From positions 1 to 64,000 of the forward strand of contig NZ_FUZF01000004.1 in NCBI RefSeq assembly GCF_900168125.1: DNA of 64,000 nt. Reading direction: 5' to 3'. Under the pieces are notes generated by a model. That model had not been told where the DNA came from. It searched no databases and was given only the letters and a program-made list of their open reading frames with translations. Below, one piece after another: positions 42,868 through 51,277 of this stretch. Both the position numbers and the translations under genes were made by a program. Origin of the DNA: Sphingobacterium nematocida. Its GTDB lineage: Bacteria > Bacteroidota > Bacteroidia > Sphingobacteriales > Sphingobacteriaceae. How positions within the stretch are numbered: position 1 is the stretch's first letter; every line of letters begins with the position of its first letter.

Positions 42868-43923
42868 TTAATCTATGACAATTACAAGGGAAGAAAATGG
42901 CTTAATCCAATCGTAAACGAACTTTGCATGGGAGGAGGCATTCCTAACACACATGTGCGATCGTGGCGTAGTGCCGAGTGTCCAGCTGTGTTCGATAATC
43001 TTAGCTTTGGGGTCATTGGTAGGTACACCATGGATATAGGCGCCATTTGTGAATCTACTGGCCCACGGGGCGTAACCAGCTATCTTAGTAGTGCCATCGG
43101 CGTAGTAAAACATCTTGGTTTTTTGTTCCTGGAGTAAATATATCCCTACAGGAGTCTCCATTCCATACGGCGGGTTGTGCTTACCTGTGGTTGCAGGGTT
43201 CATGCTTCTTATGATCCAGCCATCACCCCGATGCTCTAGTGCACATATGTTTTGGTTTGTGACGTCAACCACTACCACATGTTTAAATGTGGCGGTGTCT
43301 CCAATGGACTTGATATAGCGTTTGGGGATATCCCATTCTCCATCGATATTGGTAAGGCCTTTGATTCGGACCATTTTTAACGTATCGCTGGACAAAAGCT
43401 TGACAAGAGAACCATCTCGGCCATAAATGGTTGGTATTTTCGTCTCACCGACTTGGTATAAAGGAGCCGATTGATAGCGTTCGGTGCCCAGGGTATCAGA
43501 GACCCTTTTATAAGCATTCCTTTTGAAACTTGCTACAGTAGGGGCTTCTCCATTTTTATTTTTATAGTTTACAACCAAACCGTAGTTATTGTGTTCACGT
43601 TGGAAATTTTCGATATACGCCAATTTCTCTTTAATCTTGTCCCATTGAAATACCCTGAAAGTATCCTTGTATTTGTATTTATCTTCTAAGGTATACTTTT
43701 CGTAGGCGAGATCTTTTGTAAGTACGATGTCTGATGCAGTACGTGGTTTGGCTTTTTCTTTTTCTTCTTGTTCTTTTTTTGCCGCGGCGATACTATCAAG
43801 TTTTATTTTTCCGCTGTCAACGGTTTTTGGAGACGCCTTGCGGTCGCAAGAGGAAAATAATACAAGCGCGATGGTGAAAAACAAAAGGCAACTTGCGCGG
43901 CCGATGCTACATGGATATTTCAT
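42868..43923 (-). CDS. L,D-transpeptidase lipoprotein (YkuD type)
   Basis: About 351 residues from the ATG at 43923; the upstream 17 residues in frame do not form a signal. MKYPCSIGRASCLLFFTIALVLFSSCD is a lipoprotein signal with Cys in FSSC. A charged linker (EEKEKAKPRTASD) follows. The C-terminal YkuD domain has VVVVDVTNQNICALEH, YIHGVPTNDPK with the conserved His, and SHMCVRN with the catalytic Cys; the family usually has SHGCVR, so Met replaces Gly here. It acts on peptidoglycan in the periplasm. Confidence 0.87.
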   Translation of the reverse strand: MKYPCSIGRASCLLFFTIALVLFSSCDRKASPKTVDSGKIKLDSIAAAKKEQEEKEKAKPRTASDIVLTKDLAYEKYTLEDKYKYKDTFRVFQWDKIKEKLAYIENFQREHNNYGLVVNYKNKNGEAPTVASFKRNAYKRVSDTLGTERYQSAPLYQVGETKIPTIYGRDGSLVKLLSSDTLKMVRIKGLTNIDGEWDIPKRYIKSIGDTATFKHVVVVDVTNQNICALEHRGDGWIIRSMNPATTGKHNPPYGMETPVGIYLLQEQKTKMFYYADGTTKIAGYAPWASRFTNGAYIHGVPTNDPKAKIIEHSWTLGTTPRSHMCVRNASSHAKFVYDWIKPFSSLVIVID

Positions 43924-44070
43924 ATAAAAGGATAATCTTAATAATCGAGAAGTGTATAGCAACGTTTGTACCAAAAACGATTGAATTTATTTTTATTGGT
44001 GTTTTATGTGTATAAATAGCTGTTTTCAGCTAGAAAGAAAAAGATACCTGAGCTTTCTTCAATCTCTGCT

Positions 44071-44110
44071 TAAGTCCCCTGAAGTCTCCTCAAGTCCGTT
44101 CAAGTCTTCT
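44071..44110. repeat. Four tandem 10-base repeats
   Basis: TAAGTCCCCT, GAAGTCTCCT, CAAGTCCGTT and CAAGTCTTCT follow one another exactly, each with AAGTC in the same position. The period is one helical turn. The block lies in the 282-base gap between the minus-strand membrane protein and the downstream transpeptidase gene. I see no gene in that gap. Confidence 0.75.
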
Positions 44111-44205
44111 CTAACTGGGATATAGACAGTGTATCCCTACGGTGTATTTCTTAATATCTCTGCAAGATCGAAATCCGTATGTTTCCGCGGTTTGGGGGAT
44201 GCATG

Positions 44206-44805
44206 CTAAATAATCGGAAACAATTTGGTTTCTGATGGTCTACTTAGCGACTGCAGTTTGTCAAAGAAAATCTTATTCCTGGGGTTTTCTAAAAGCAGGT
44301 AAGGCAAAAAGACAATTTTCGTTCCGATGGAAATTTGGTAATACCCCAGCAGCATACCGTTGTTTTTTTGCACGGCCTGTACTTCTTTAAGCTCTTTGAT
44401 ATCTTTTAGCAAGTTGAATTTAAGCGAGCTCCCATCCAGCCATTCGATATGTGTTTCCTGTGTTTCGGAATCATAGTGTATTTTTTGATTCCTGATTGTC
44501 TTAATATGATTGTTGAATACAAAAAATTGCGCTATAAGGTATAGACTTATAGGCAGCATGATCAATGCAATTTTGAATTTAGCGGCAATAAGTAAAATGA
44601 TAAATAGTAATATCATTCCCGTACCAACAGTATACAGTACACGTTTTAATCCCTGCTTTAACAAATGAGTAGGCATTCCGATCTCTGTCACACGCGAGGA
44701 CGAGGGGATTTGTTCGGTTTTGCTGAAATTGAAAAAGTTAAGCCGGCGGAGGATAAAGTATATCAACACCGCCAGCAAAATGCCTATAATGATTATTTTA
44801 CCCAA
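44206..44805 (-). CDS. Membrane protein of unknown function, three helices
   Basis: 199 residues. Membrane segments lie near residues 3-22 (IIIIGILLAVLIYFILRRL), 57-75 and 77-95, with a soluble C-terminal 100 residues rich in beta-type residues (HYDSETQETHIEWLDGSSLKFNLLKDIKELKEVQAV) that recall a PH-like domain, though this is only a guess. It ends 11 bases upstream of panB on the same strand; no functional link is evident. I do not recognise the family. Confidence 0.6.
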   Translation of the reverse strand: MGKIIIIGILLAVLIYFILRRLNFFNFSKTEQIPSSSRVTEIGMPTHLLKQGLKRVLYTVGTGMILLFIILLIAAKFKIALIMLPISLYLIAQFFVFNNHIKTIRNQKIHYDSETQETHIEWLDGSSLKFNLLKDIKELKEVQAVQKNNGMLLGYYQISIGTKIVFLPYLLLENPRNKIFFDKLQSLSRPSETKLFPII

Positions 44806-44816
44806 AGCTTATTTCT

Positions 44817-45632
44817 TTAGTACTGTTCGTTTTCATTGGGGTATTCTACCGCTTTTACATCGGCTACGTACTGTGCCGCCGCTGTAGTAATCTGTTCGTA
44901 AAGGTTAAGATACTGACGCAAGAATTTTGGTTTAAAGTCTTTTGTCATGCCCAACATGTCGTTTACCACCAATACTTGTCCATCGCAGCCCGCTCCAGCG
45001 CCGATGCCTATAGTCGGGATATGCAGGGATTTGGAAACTTCCTCCGCCAGCTGAGCCGGGATTTTTTCAAGCACGATTGCAAAGCAACCCGCCTGTTGTA
45101 AGGCTAGGGCATCACTTTTTAGTTTGTCGGCTTCAGCATCTTCTTTGGCGCGGACACCGAAACTTCCAAATTGATGAATCGATTGCGGTGTTAAACCCAA
45201 GTGACCACACACTGGAATACCGGCATTTACGATCTTTTTGATATTGTCGATTATTTCTTCTCCACCTTCCAGTTTGAGCGCGTGGGCGCCAGATTCCTTC
45301 ATCATCCTTACTGCGGCGTCATAGGCTTTTTCTATTGATCCCTGATACTCGCCAAAAGGAAGATCGGCCAGTACCATCGCCCGTTGACAGCCTCTAACAA
45401 CAGCCGCCGTATGATAGATCATATTATCTAATGTAATAGGGAGGGTTGTTTCATAACCAGCGAATACATTGGCTGCGGAGTCGCCTACTAAAACGATATC
45501 TACTCCAGACTCATCCAGAGCTCTCGCCATAGAATAGTCATAGCCTGTCAGCATACTTATTTTTTCGCCGCGTAATTTCATTTCTTTGATAATAGAAACG
45601 GTAACGCGCTTAATGATTTTATTTACGGACAT
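44817..45632 (-). CDS. panB: 3-methyl-2-oxobutanoate hydroxymethyltransferase (PanB)
   Basis: About 271 residues from the ATG at 45632 (MSVNKIIKRVTVSIIKEMKLRGEKISMLTGYDYS); the frame is open to 45683. PanB motifs: MLTGYDYSMARALDESGVDIVLVGDSAANVFAGYETT (metal Asp in VGDS), LEGG, VCGHLGLTPQS and IPTIGIGAGAGCDGQVLVVNDMLG. The enzyme adds a hydroxymethyl group from methylene-THF to ketoisovalerate, the first pantothenate step. A minus-strand TAATTTTG box (45658-45651) could be its -7 element. Confidence 0.95.
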   Translation of the reverse strand: MSVNKIIKRVTVSIIKEMKLRGEKISMLTGYDYSMARALDESGVDIVLVGDSAANVFAGYETTLPITLDNMIYHTAAVVRGCQRAMVLADLPFGEYQGSIEKAYDAAVRMMKESGAHALKLEGGEEIIDNIKKIVNAGIPVCGHLGLTPQSIHQFGSFGVRAKEDAEADKLKSDALALQQAGCFAIVLEKIPAQLAEEVSKSLHIPTIGIGAGAGCDGQVLVVNDMLGMTKDFKPKFLRQYLNLYEQITTAAAQYVADVKAVEYPNENEQY

Positions 45633-45730
45633 GATATAAATGTTATGCTGCAAAATTATAAATAATATACCGCTGGTCTGCATAATAATGTAAAAACCTT
45701 ATGTTGCTAAATAGTCGTCTAGTTTTTATA

Positions 45731-45833
45731 TTTTTCCTCTATAGTAAAATTTAATGGATGAGGAGAGCTACATAATTCGCCTTTACACGCAATATAATTG
45801 CGTGTAAAGGCGAATTTATGTAGGTTTGTATTA
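45731..45833 (+). repeat. Promoter-bearing palindromic repeat, copy 2 (intact palindrome)
   Basis: At 45768-45823 the two arms (CTACATAATTCGCC... and its complement ending GGCGAATTTATGTAG) match over about 26 bases with a single bulge and a 3-base centre. This is the better-preserved copy of the repeat at 19787-19893. TTTTTCCTCTATAG at the left end and the promoter boxes at the right end are shared by both. Confidence 0.8.
45798..45828 (+). promoter_or_regulatory. Promoter inside the palindrome, reading into the RluA-type gene
   Basis: TTG (45798-45800), 20 bases, TAGGTTTG (45821-45828). The start codon begins only 5 bases later, so the transcript would be leaderless or nearly so. The whole spacer is one arm of the palindrome, so any protein bound to it would block RNA polymerase. 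Confidence 0.7.
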
Positions 45834-46576
45834 TGATTCAAAACGACACCCGTTTATTTAAATATCCAAAATTTAGTGATCTCATTATTCACGAAGACGA
45901 TAACCTTATTGTCATCAACAAACCTCCATTTATAGCTTCTTTGGACGAGCGTGAAGGAGGCGAGGTTAATATTCTTCGTTTGGCAAAGCGGTATTACGCG
46001 GATGCACAGATCTGTCATCGATTGGATAAAGATACATCCGGCATACTTCTGATTGCTAAAAATCCAGCAACCTACCGTCTTGTCTCTATCGAGTTTGAAA
46101 AGAGAAGAGTAAATAAGATATATCACGCGATCATACAAGGGACGCATACATTTGATAATCTAAAAGTAGATCTCCCTATCCTGAATCAAGGTAATAAGAA
46201 TGTAAGTATCGATCGGGCCAATGGTAAACCCGCTGAGACTATTTTTACTAGTATTCGCTATTTTAAACACTTTACCCTGGTGGAGTGTAAGCCTATAACA
46301 GGTCGAATGCACCAGATACGCATACATTTAGCCACACAGCATGCAGCCATCGTTGGAGATGCCATGTACCGCGGCAAACCTGTATTTCTATCCCAGATCA
46401 AGAAGCGCGGATTTACGATGTCGAAGGATGAGGAAGAGTTACCTATTATGAAGCGCTTTGCACTCCATTCGAAAAGAACAGATTTTGTTATCGATGGTAA
46501 GAGCTATTCGTTTGAGGCTGATTATCCGAAAGATTTTGCAACCTTGTTAAAGCAATTGGAGAAATTTGATACCTAA
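45833..46576 (+). CDS. RluA-family pseudouridine synthase
   Basis: 247 residues. Catalytic motif HRLDKDTSGILLIAKN (about 62-77) with the essential Asp, and KPITGRMHQIRIHLA (about 154-168), both RluA-type. There is no S4 domain at the N-terminus. The enzyme isomerises uridines in rRNA or tRNA; the exact target is unclear. Transcribed from the promoter in the repeat. The thioredoxin gene follows after 12 bases. Confidence 0.9.
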   Translation: MIQNDTRLFKYPKFSDLIIHEDDNLIVINKPPFIASLDEREGGEVNILRLAKRYYADAQICHRLDKDTSGILLIAKNPATYRLVSIEFEKRRVNKIYHAIIQGTHTFDNLKVDLPILNQGNKNVSIDRANGKPAETIFTSIRYFKHFTLVECKPITGRMHQIRIHLATQHAAIVGDAMYRGKPVFLSQIKKRGFTMSKDEEELPIMKRFALHSKRTDFVIDGKSYSFEADYPKDFATLLKQLEKFDT

Positions 46577-46588
46577 AACGTATGCGTC

Positions 46589-47203
46589 ATGGCAGATAAA
46601 AAGAAAGTTAAAAATATAGTTAGTTGGGTGATTTTTGTTTTGGCTATGGGATTGATTCTCTGGTCGCCAAGCCGGATTTTTATTCAGCAACAGTTGATGA
46701 AAATAGGTTTCTTTAAACCAAAATTGGAGAAACCTGTTGAAGAGATAGCTTCGAAGGATACTATAGCGGATAATAATACAGCTAGTGCTGTGCTGGATAA
46801 GGCTTCATTCGTGAGTGCAGACAACAAAGCCTATGAGACGGAACAGCTAAAAGGCAAAGTATTGTTTATCAATTTTTGGGCGACTTGGTGCCCCCCTTGT
46901 AGAGCAGAGATGCCTTCGATACAGACCCTCTATGATAAATTCAAAGGGAACGATAAGATTGAGTTTTTGATCGTAGAGATCGAGGGAGATGTAGAAGGAA
47001 CGGATAAGTTCTTGAAAGAACAGAAACTGCAACTACCTATCGTATATCCAAATGGGGAGATTCCTGCCAATTGGTTAGGTGGTTCAATTCCAACAACTGT
47101 TATTCTTGATAAGAATGGAAAGATCGCTGCAAAGGAAGAAGGTATGTACGATTATTCTACGAAAGAGGTAGAAGAGTTTGTTCGAAATTTGATTAACCAA
47201 TAA
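46589..47203 (+). CDS. Membrane-anchored TlpA-like thioredoxin
   Basis: 204 residues. An uncleaved membrane anchor (IVSWVIFVLAMGLILW, about 10-26) is followed by a linker and a thioredoxin fold with FINFWATWCPPCRAEMPS (CxxC near 103-106) and GGSIPTTVILD with the cis-Pro near residue 166. It should face the periplasm and reduce disulfides, for example in cytochrome c maturation. It lies just after the RluA-type gene and before the repeat preceding pyrF. Confidence 0.9.
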   Translation: MADKKKVKNIVSWVIFVLAMGLILWSPSRIFIQQQLMKIGFFKPKLEKPVEEIASKDTIADNNTASAVLDKASFVSADNKAYETEQLKGKVLFINFWATWCPPCRAEMPSIQTLYDKFKGNDKIEFLIVEIEGDVEGTDKFLKEQKLQLPIVYPNGEIPANWLGGSIPTTVILDKNGKIAAKEEGMYDYSTKEVEEFVRNLINQ

Positions 47204-47210
47204 TAATTAG

Positions 47211-47338
47211 ATGAAATATCCATGTTACAGAACAGTATAAACACGAATGACCGCGAAGAAGCATATTCTTTGCAACAAAATCGTGTATAATATACTTTGG
47301 ATATTCCATAGGACCATTAAAAGTCAGATTATTTACTT
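47211..47338 (+). repeat. Dispersed ~130-base repeat, copy 2, ending at the pyrF start
   Basis: Colinear with 8894-9025, with about four to five bases missing in the middle. TTTGGATATTCCATA near the right and ATGAAATATCCATG at the left match almost exactly, and the last AAAAGTCAGATTATTTACTT lies directly before the pyrF ATG. TTG at about 47270-47272 with ATACTTTG about 20 bases later is a weak promoter candidate within it. Confidence 0.75.
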
Positions 47339-48172
47339 ATGAATAGACAAGAGCTCGTCGAGCAGATTAAAGAAAAGCAATCCTTCCTCTGTGTTGGATT
47401 GGATACAGATATTACGAAGATACCGGAACATCTATTAGAAGAAGAGGATCCAATTTTTACATTTAATAAAGCTATCATCGAGGCTACTGAAGATCTTTGT
47501 GTAGCTTATAAGCCGAATATAGCATTTTATGAGAGTTATGGTGTAAGGGGCTGGCAGTCTTTACAGAAGACCTGGCAGATTATTCCTAAAACCTGTTTCA
47601 GTATTGCGGATGCCAAGCGCGGTGATATTGGAAATACATCCAATATGTATGCGCAGGCTTTTTTTGATGAGGCGGTTTCTGGGATGGGGTTCGATTCGAT
47701 TACGATAGCACCCTATATGGGAAAAGATTCGGTGACTCCATTTTTAGATTTTGAAGGTAAGTGGGCCATAGTGCTCGCATTGACTTCCAATGAAGGGAGT
47801 AAAGACTTTCAGAATTTTTCCAACAGTAATGGAAAGCATTTGTTTGAAGAAGTGATCGATAAGGTGAATTGCTGGGGTACCGCCGAAAATTTGATGTATG
47901 TCGTGGGGGCAACGCGTGGAGAAGCTTTTTTGAAAATTCGGGAACATGCTCCAGATCACTTTTTGTTGGTGCCAGGGGTAGGGGCCCAAGGTGGATCGCT
48001 TCAGGATGTTTGTCAATACGGCATGAATAAAGATTGTGGCTTGTTGGTTAACAGTACACGAGGGATAATTTATGCTTCAAATGGAAGGGACTTTGCCGAA
48101 CGTGCTCGTGAAGAAGCGCAGAAGCTTCAAAAGGAAATGGCATTAGAGCTTATTCAAGCCGGGGTGATTTAA
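47339..48172 (+). CDS. pyrF: Orotidine-5'-phosphate decarboxylase (type 2 PyrF)
   Basis: 277 residues, longer than the E. coli enzyme as in the type 2 group. [14 protein letters not shown] (about 16-29) and [20 protein letters not shown] (about 82-100) hold the catalytic Asp-Lys-Asp array, and [15 protein letters not shown] (about 211) the phosphate-binding loop. It makes UMP from OMP. The leader is the dispersed repeat; a terminator follows, so it is expressed alone. Confidence 0.94.
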   Translation: MNRQELVEQIKEKQSFLCVGLDTDITKIPEHLLEEEDPIFTFNKAIIEATEDLCVAYKPNIAFYESYGVRGWQSLQKTWQIIPKTCFSIADAKRGDIGNTSNMYAQAFFDEAVSGMGFDSITIAPYMGKDSVTPFLDFEGKWAIVLALTSNEGSKDFQNFSNSNGKHLFEEVIDKVNCWGTAENLMYVVGATRGEAFLKIREHAPDHFLLVPGVGAQGGSLQDVCQYGMNKDCGLLVNSTRGIIYASNGRDFAERAREEAQKLQKEMALELIQAGVI

Positions 48173-48230
48173 TGCCTGATTATTTTGGCATCAATAGCCT
48201 TTTTTAGCGAAAAGATATAGTTATAAGTGT

Positions 48231-48266
48231 ATGGAGCGATCATTAATAGATCGCTCCATTTTTTTT
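48231..48266 (+). terminator. Terminator after pyrF
   Basis: ATGGAGCGATC (48231-48241) and GATCGCTCCAT (48249-48259), then seven Ts. Confidence 0.9.
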
Positions 48267-48306
48267 AGAAATATTTTTTGAAAGTTGATATATCTATACT
48301 ATATTA

Positions 48307-48328
48307 GTGTATTATTTAAATAGTACAC
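48307..48328. promoter_or_regulatory. GntR/YtrA-type operator
   Basis: A 22-base palindrome with GTGTATTATTT on the left and AAATAGTACAC on the right, matched at 10 of 11 pairs. GTGTA...TACAC ends are the pattern bound by YtrA-type GntR repressors, and such a repressor is encoded in this operon. It ends 4 bases before the first ATG. Confidence 0.75.
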
Positions 48329-48332
48329 CAGT

Positions 48333-49187
48333 ATGATAACTATTAAAAACTTAAATTTTAGCTATTCCAAGTCTCGTCCTTTATTCAAAAATTTGGATTT
48401 GAATTTACAGGGAGGACGTATTTATGGATTGCTTGGGAAAAATGGTGCTGGGAAGTCCACTTTATTGAAGAATATTGCAGGACTGGTTTATCCTCAGGAA
48501 GGAAGCATAGCCGTTCTGGGTAAAGATCCGACTCAGCGATTGGTAGAAACTTTGCAGCAGATCAGCTTTATCCCAGAGGAGTTTCACTTACCCGCAGTCA
48601 AGTCTGACGCCTTTGTGAAGGCAAATTCGGGTTTCTATCCCGATTTTGATCACAGTTATTTTAAAGAGCTGATTCAAGAGTTTGCTATTCCTGTTCATGA
48701 ACAGCGGTTGGCGGACATGAGTTATGGACAAAAGAAAAAATACATTATTTCTTTTGGTTTAGCGAGTCGAACAAAGTTAATTATCATGGATGAGCCTACG
48801 AATGGTTTGGATATACCTTCTAAAGCGCAGTTTAGAAAGGTTATAGCGTCGGCTTTAACGGATGACCGTTGTTTTATTATTTCTACACATCAGGTTCGTG
48901 ATCTGGATAATTTAATTGATACCGTAATCGTACTCAATGATCGTAAGGTGGTCATGAATGCTACTATCGATCAGTTGGCCAATTCGTTTTTGTTTCGGAA
49001 AATGGTCGAATTGCCTTCAACAGTCATCTACGCAGAACAGGCGATGGGAGGTTATAACACGATTTCGGTAAACAGTGGAGACGAAGATTCAAAAGTAGAT
49101 CTTGAGTTACTTTTTAATGCTGTTTTAGAACAAAAGATACAATTTGAAAACCTTTTAAACACCTCGAACAATGAACAATACGCTTAA
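48333..49187 (+). CDS. ABC transporter ATP-binding protein (YtrB-like)
   Basis: 284 residues. Walker A GLLGKNGAGKST (about 31-42), signature DMSYGQKKK (about 130), Walker B LIIMDEPTNGLDIP (about 150-163), switch His in ISTHQV. The last 80 residues are an accessory domain. Such ATPases drive the membrane partner encoded next (17-base overlap); the YtrA-type regulator puts it among stress- or antibiotic-related exporters. Cargo unknown. Confidence 0.9.
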   Translation: MITIKNLNFSYSKSRPLFKNLDLNLQGGRIYGLLGKNGAGKSTLLKNIAGLVYPQEGSIAVLGKDPTQRLVETLQQISFIPEEFHLPAVKSDAFVKANSGFYPDFDHSYFKELIQEFAIPVHEQRLADMSYGQKKKYIISFGLASRTKLIIMDEPTNGLDIPSKAQFRKVIASALTDDRCFIISTHQVRDLDNLIDTVIVLNDRKVVMNATIDQLANSFLFRKMVELPSTVIYAEQAMGGYNTISVNSGDEDSKVDLELLFNAVLEQKIQFENLLNTSNNEQYA

Positions 49188-49983
49188 TAGTAATCGCCTT
49201 AGCATGCTGATTCAGAGGCAATGGATAGAATTTGGTAAAATTTACCTGATGTCATTGGCTGTGTTGGCAGGGATATTTATTGCTTTCTACGGCTATAGTA
49301 TCTATGAGGTATACCGACAAAATGCAGATAACCATGCTTTACAGTCTATGTTGTCTTTTCGCCCTTATCTTTTTGTCTTTATGGGCTTATTATTTATCAC
49401 CATCATATCGGGAACCTATTTTTCTAATCTTGGGCAGAAACCTAAAGCTATCTTTGAATTGCTATTACCGGCCTCGAAGTTAGAAAAGTTCTTTGTTGCC
49501 ATATTCTACACGACCATCCTGACCACGGTATCGTACCTGTTGATTTTCTTTTTGGTCGATCTAGGCTTTGTCAGTTATATCCGGTCAAATTTTTCTTCTT
49601 CATACAGCTATTTCGATCAGGAAAGCGGGCGTGAGGTCGTAGTTGATCAATTGATGTTTTTTTATAAGCAAGAAATCAATCCTAAAGTGTATTTAATGAC
49701 CTTTTTGCCTTATTTATTAAGCGCTCTTTTCCTTTTGGGATCGATAATGTTTACGAAGTTCCAGTATATCAAATCAGCTGTCTTACTAACGGTTTACATT
49801 TTATTATATATCTTATTTATGCTAAAGGTGATTCAGTTTTTTACACAGGATACTATACGTATTAGTGAAGGGGTGTTTAGTGAAGAGGTAAATATATTAA
49901 GAGTTATCTGTGTTCTAGGAGTATTGGTGACAGTCGCTGTATGGGGGATTGGGTATTTGAGATTGAAAGAGAAGGAGGTTTAA
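49171..49983 (+). CDS. ABC-2 type permease subunit
   Basis: 270 residues with six predicted membrane helices (about residues 18-40, 60-85, 105-130, 170-190, 200-220, 235-255). There is no recognisable enzymatic motif. It overlaps the end of the ATPase gene by 17 bases and its stop codon touches the GntR start, so these three genes are tightly coupled. It would form the channel of the transporter. Confidence 0.82.
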   Translation: MNNTLNSNRLSMLIQRQWIEFGKIYLMSLAVLAGIFIAFYGYSIYEVYRQNADNHALQSMLSFRPYLFVFMGLLFITIISGTYFSNLGQKPKAIFELLLPASKLEKFFVAIFYTTILTTVSYLLIFFLVDLGFVSYIRSNFSSSYSYFDQESGREVVVDQLMFFYKQEINPKVYLMTFLPYLLSALFLLGSIMFTKFQYIKSAVLLTVYILLYILFMLKVIQFFTQDTIRISEGVFSEEVNILRVICVLGVLVTVAVWGIGYLRLKEKEV

Positions 49984-50361
49984 ATGGATTTTAATAACGG
50001 TAAGGCGATCTATTTGCAGATTGCAGAACATGTATGCGAGCAGATTATGTTGGAACATTGGAAGGCCGAGGATAGGGTCCCGTCGGTACGGGAGCTTGCT
50101 GTGGAGCTGGAGGTGAATCCCAATACGGTAATGCGTACCTATGATTTTTTACAGCAGCGGAATATTATTTATAATAAACGCGGGATTGGTTTTTTTGTTA
50201 GCCCAAATTCAAAGAGCGAGGTGCAGGCGTATAAGAAAGGTATTTTTATAGAAGAAGAGTTGCCTCGGGTTTTTAGAAATATCTATTTATTGGATATAGG
50301 GCTGGACGAGTTGAAAGATCGTTATCAATTATTTGTAGATCAAAATTTTAAAACAAGTTAG
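49984..50361 (+). CDS. GntR-family repressor, YtrA subfamily
   Basis: 125 residues, the short YtrA length: a winged helix (IYLQIAEHVCEQIMLEHWKAEDRVPSVRELAVELEVNPNTVMRTYDFLQQRNIIYNKRGIGFFV, about 10-72) followed by a short helical dimerisation tail. It probably represses its own operon through the 48307-48328 palindrome. Position as third gene makes an autoregulatory loop. The inducer is unknown; some YtrA regulators respond to cell-wall antibiotics. Confidence 0.92.
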   Translation: MDFNNGKAIYLQIAEHVCEQIMLEHWKAEDRVPSVRELAVELEVNPNTVMRTYDFLQQRNIIYNKRGIGFFVSPNSKSEVQAYKKGIFIEEELPRVFRNIYLLDIGLDELKDRYQLFVDQNFKTS

Positions 50362-50363
50362 TT

Positions 50364-51242
50364 ATGAACAGAAGTACAAAGATATTAATCACTTTAGCGA
50401 TATTACTATTTGTGATACCTGTAGGAGCTGTGGTGTTGTATACGGCATCGACTAATGTAGATTCAAAGGAATATGCAGAATCCGTAAAAAAGGAAGGGCA
50501 GGACCCCAATGCTCAGGATCATTTCCTGGTAACCCATAAGCTAAAAACATTTAATAATATCCATATTGCTAGTGATGGGTATAGTTATGTGAACCTGTAC
50601 TTGGTCGAGAGCAAGGACTATGCGGTAAAGGTGGATAAGAGAAATGAAGGGCATGTTGTATGTAGTGTTGATGCATCTGGAGGATTGAAAATTGAGTCAA
50701 ATCCGGGAAGTCGATTTTCAATGATATCGATTTACGTATTTTCACCTGTAATCGGCGAAGTACACCTGTCGAATATGCAAATCGGAAACCTAGAAACGAA
50801 TTTAGATAGTCTACGCATAGTCGGAGATCGCATAGCTAATACAATTCGGTTTGGAGAAAACAAAAAACTAGCGCGCTTGTCTTTATCGTTAACAAATTCC
50901 AACATTAATTTAGGAAGTGCCTTGGAGGATTGGGCTCCGAATGAGTTGGAAGCTTTAAAGGTATTGTCTCTCAATTTGGATAAAAGCAACCTAGCGTTGA
51001 ACACCAAAAATTATCATCAGATAGATGCATATTTGAATAATTCTGGGCTTGCAAATGCTTTTTTTGAACGGAATGGGGAAGACAGCGTAAAGTATGCGAT
51101 CGAAGATCTGAAGCTGACTACAATAGGTAAGTCGAGAGTGCAATTTAATAAAGGAATTTCGATAAATCGTGTCTCCGGAAAATTATCGGATAGCACGGTG
51201 ACAAGTTTGCCGATATCACTACTCCGAGATCTTATCAAATAG
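50364..51242 (+). CDS. Membrane-anchored or secreted beta-rich protein (GIN/DUF2807-like)
   Basis: 292 residues: one N-terminal helix (ILITLAILLFVIPVGAVVLYTAS, about 6-28), then a beta-rich exterior with repeats such as FNNIHIASDGYSYVNLYLVESKDYAVKVDKRNEG and many Ser/Asn/Leu strand turns. This pattern resembles the GIN/DUF2807 beta-solenoid domain common in Bacteroidota, but the match is weak. It is the last gene of the ABC/GntR operon, starting 2 bases after the regulator, and could be the extracytoplasmic part of that system. Confidence 0.6.
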   Translation: MNRSTKILITLAILLFVIPVGAVVLYTASTNVDSKEYAESVKKEGQDPNAQDHFLVTHKLKTFNNIHIASDGYSYVNLYLVESKDYAVKVDKRNEGHVVCSVDASGGLKIESNPGSRFSMISIYVFSPVIGEVHLSNMQIGNLETNLDSLRIVGDRIANTIRFGENKKLARLSLSLTNSNINLGSALEDWAPNELEALKVLSLNLDKSNLALNTKNYHQIDAYLNNSGLANAFFERNGEDSVKYAIEDLKLTTIGKSRVQFNKGISINRVSGKLSDSTVTSLPISLLRDLIK

Positions 51243-51243
51243 T

Positions 51244-51277
51244 AAAAAGAGAGGCTGTCTAAACAGCCTCTCTTTTT
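51244..51277. terminator. Bidirectional terminator between the ABC operon and pstB
   Basis: AAAAAGAGAGGCTGT (51244-51258), loop CTAA, ACAGCCTCTCTTTTT (51263-51277). It overlaps the last bases of the minus-strand pstB-like gene. Confidence 0.93.

Noticed and set aside
44071..44110. CRISPR array
   Set aside because: Repeat units are 10 bases with no spacers between them and no cas genes are present.
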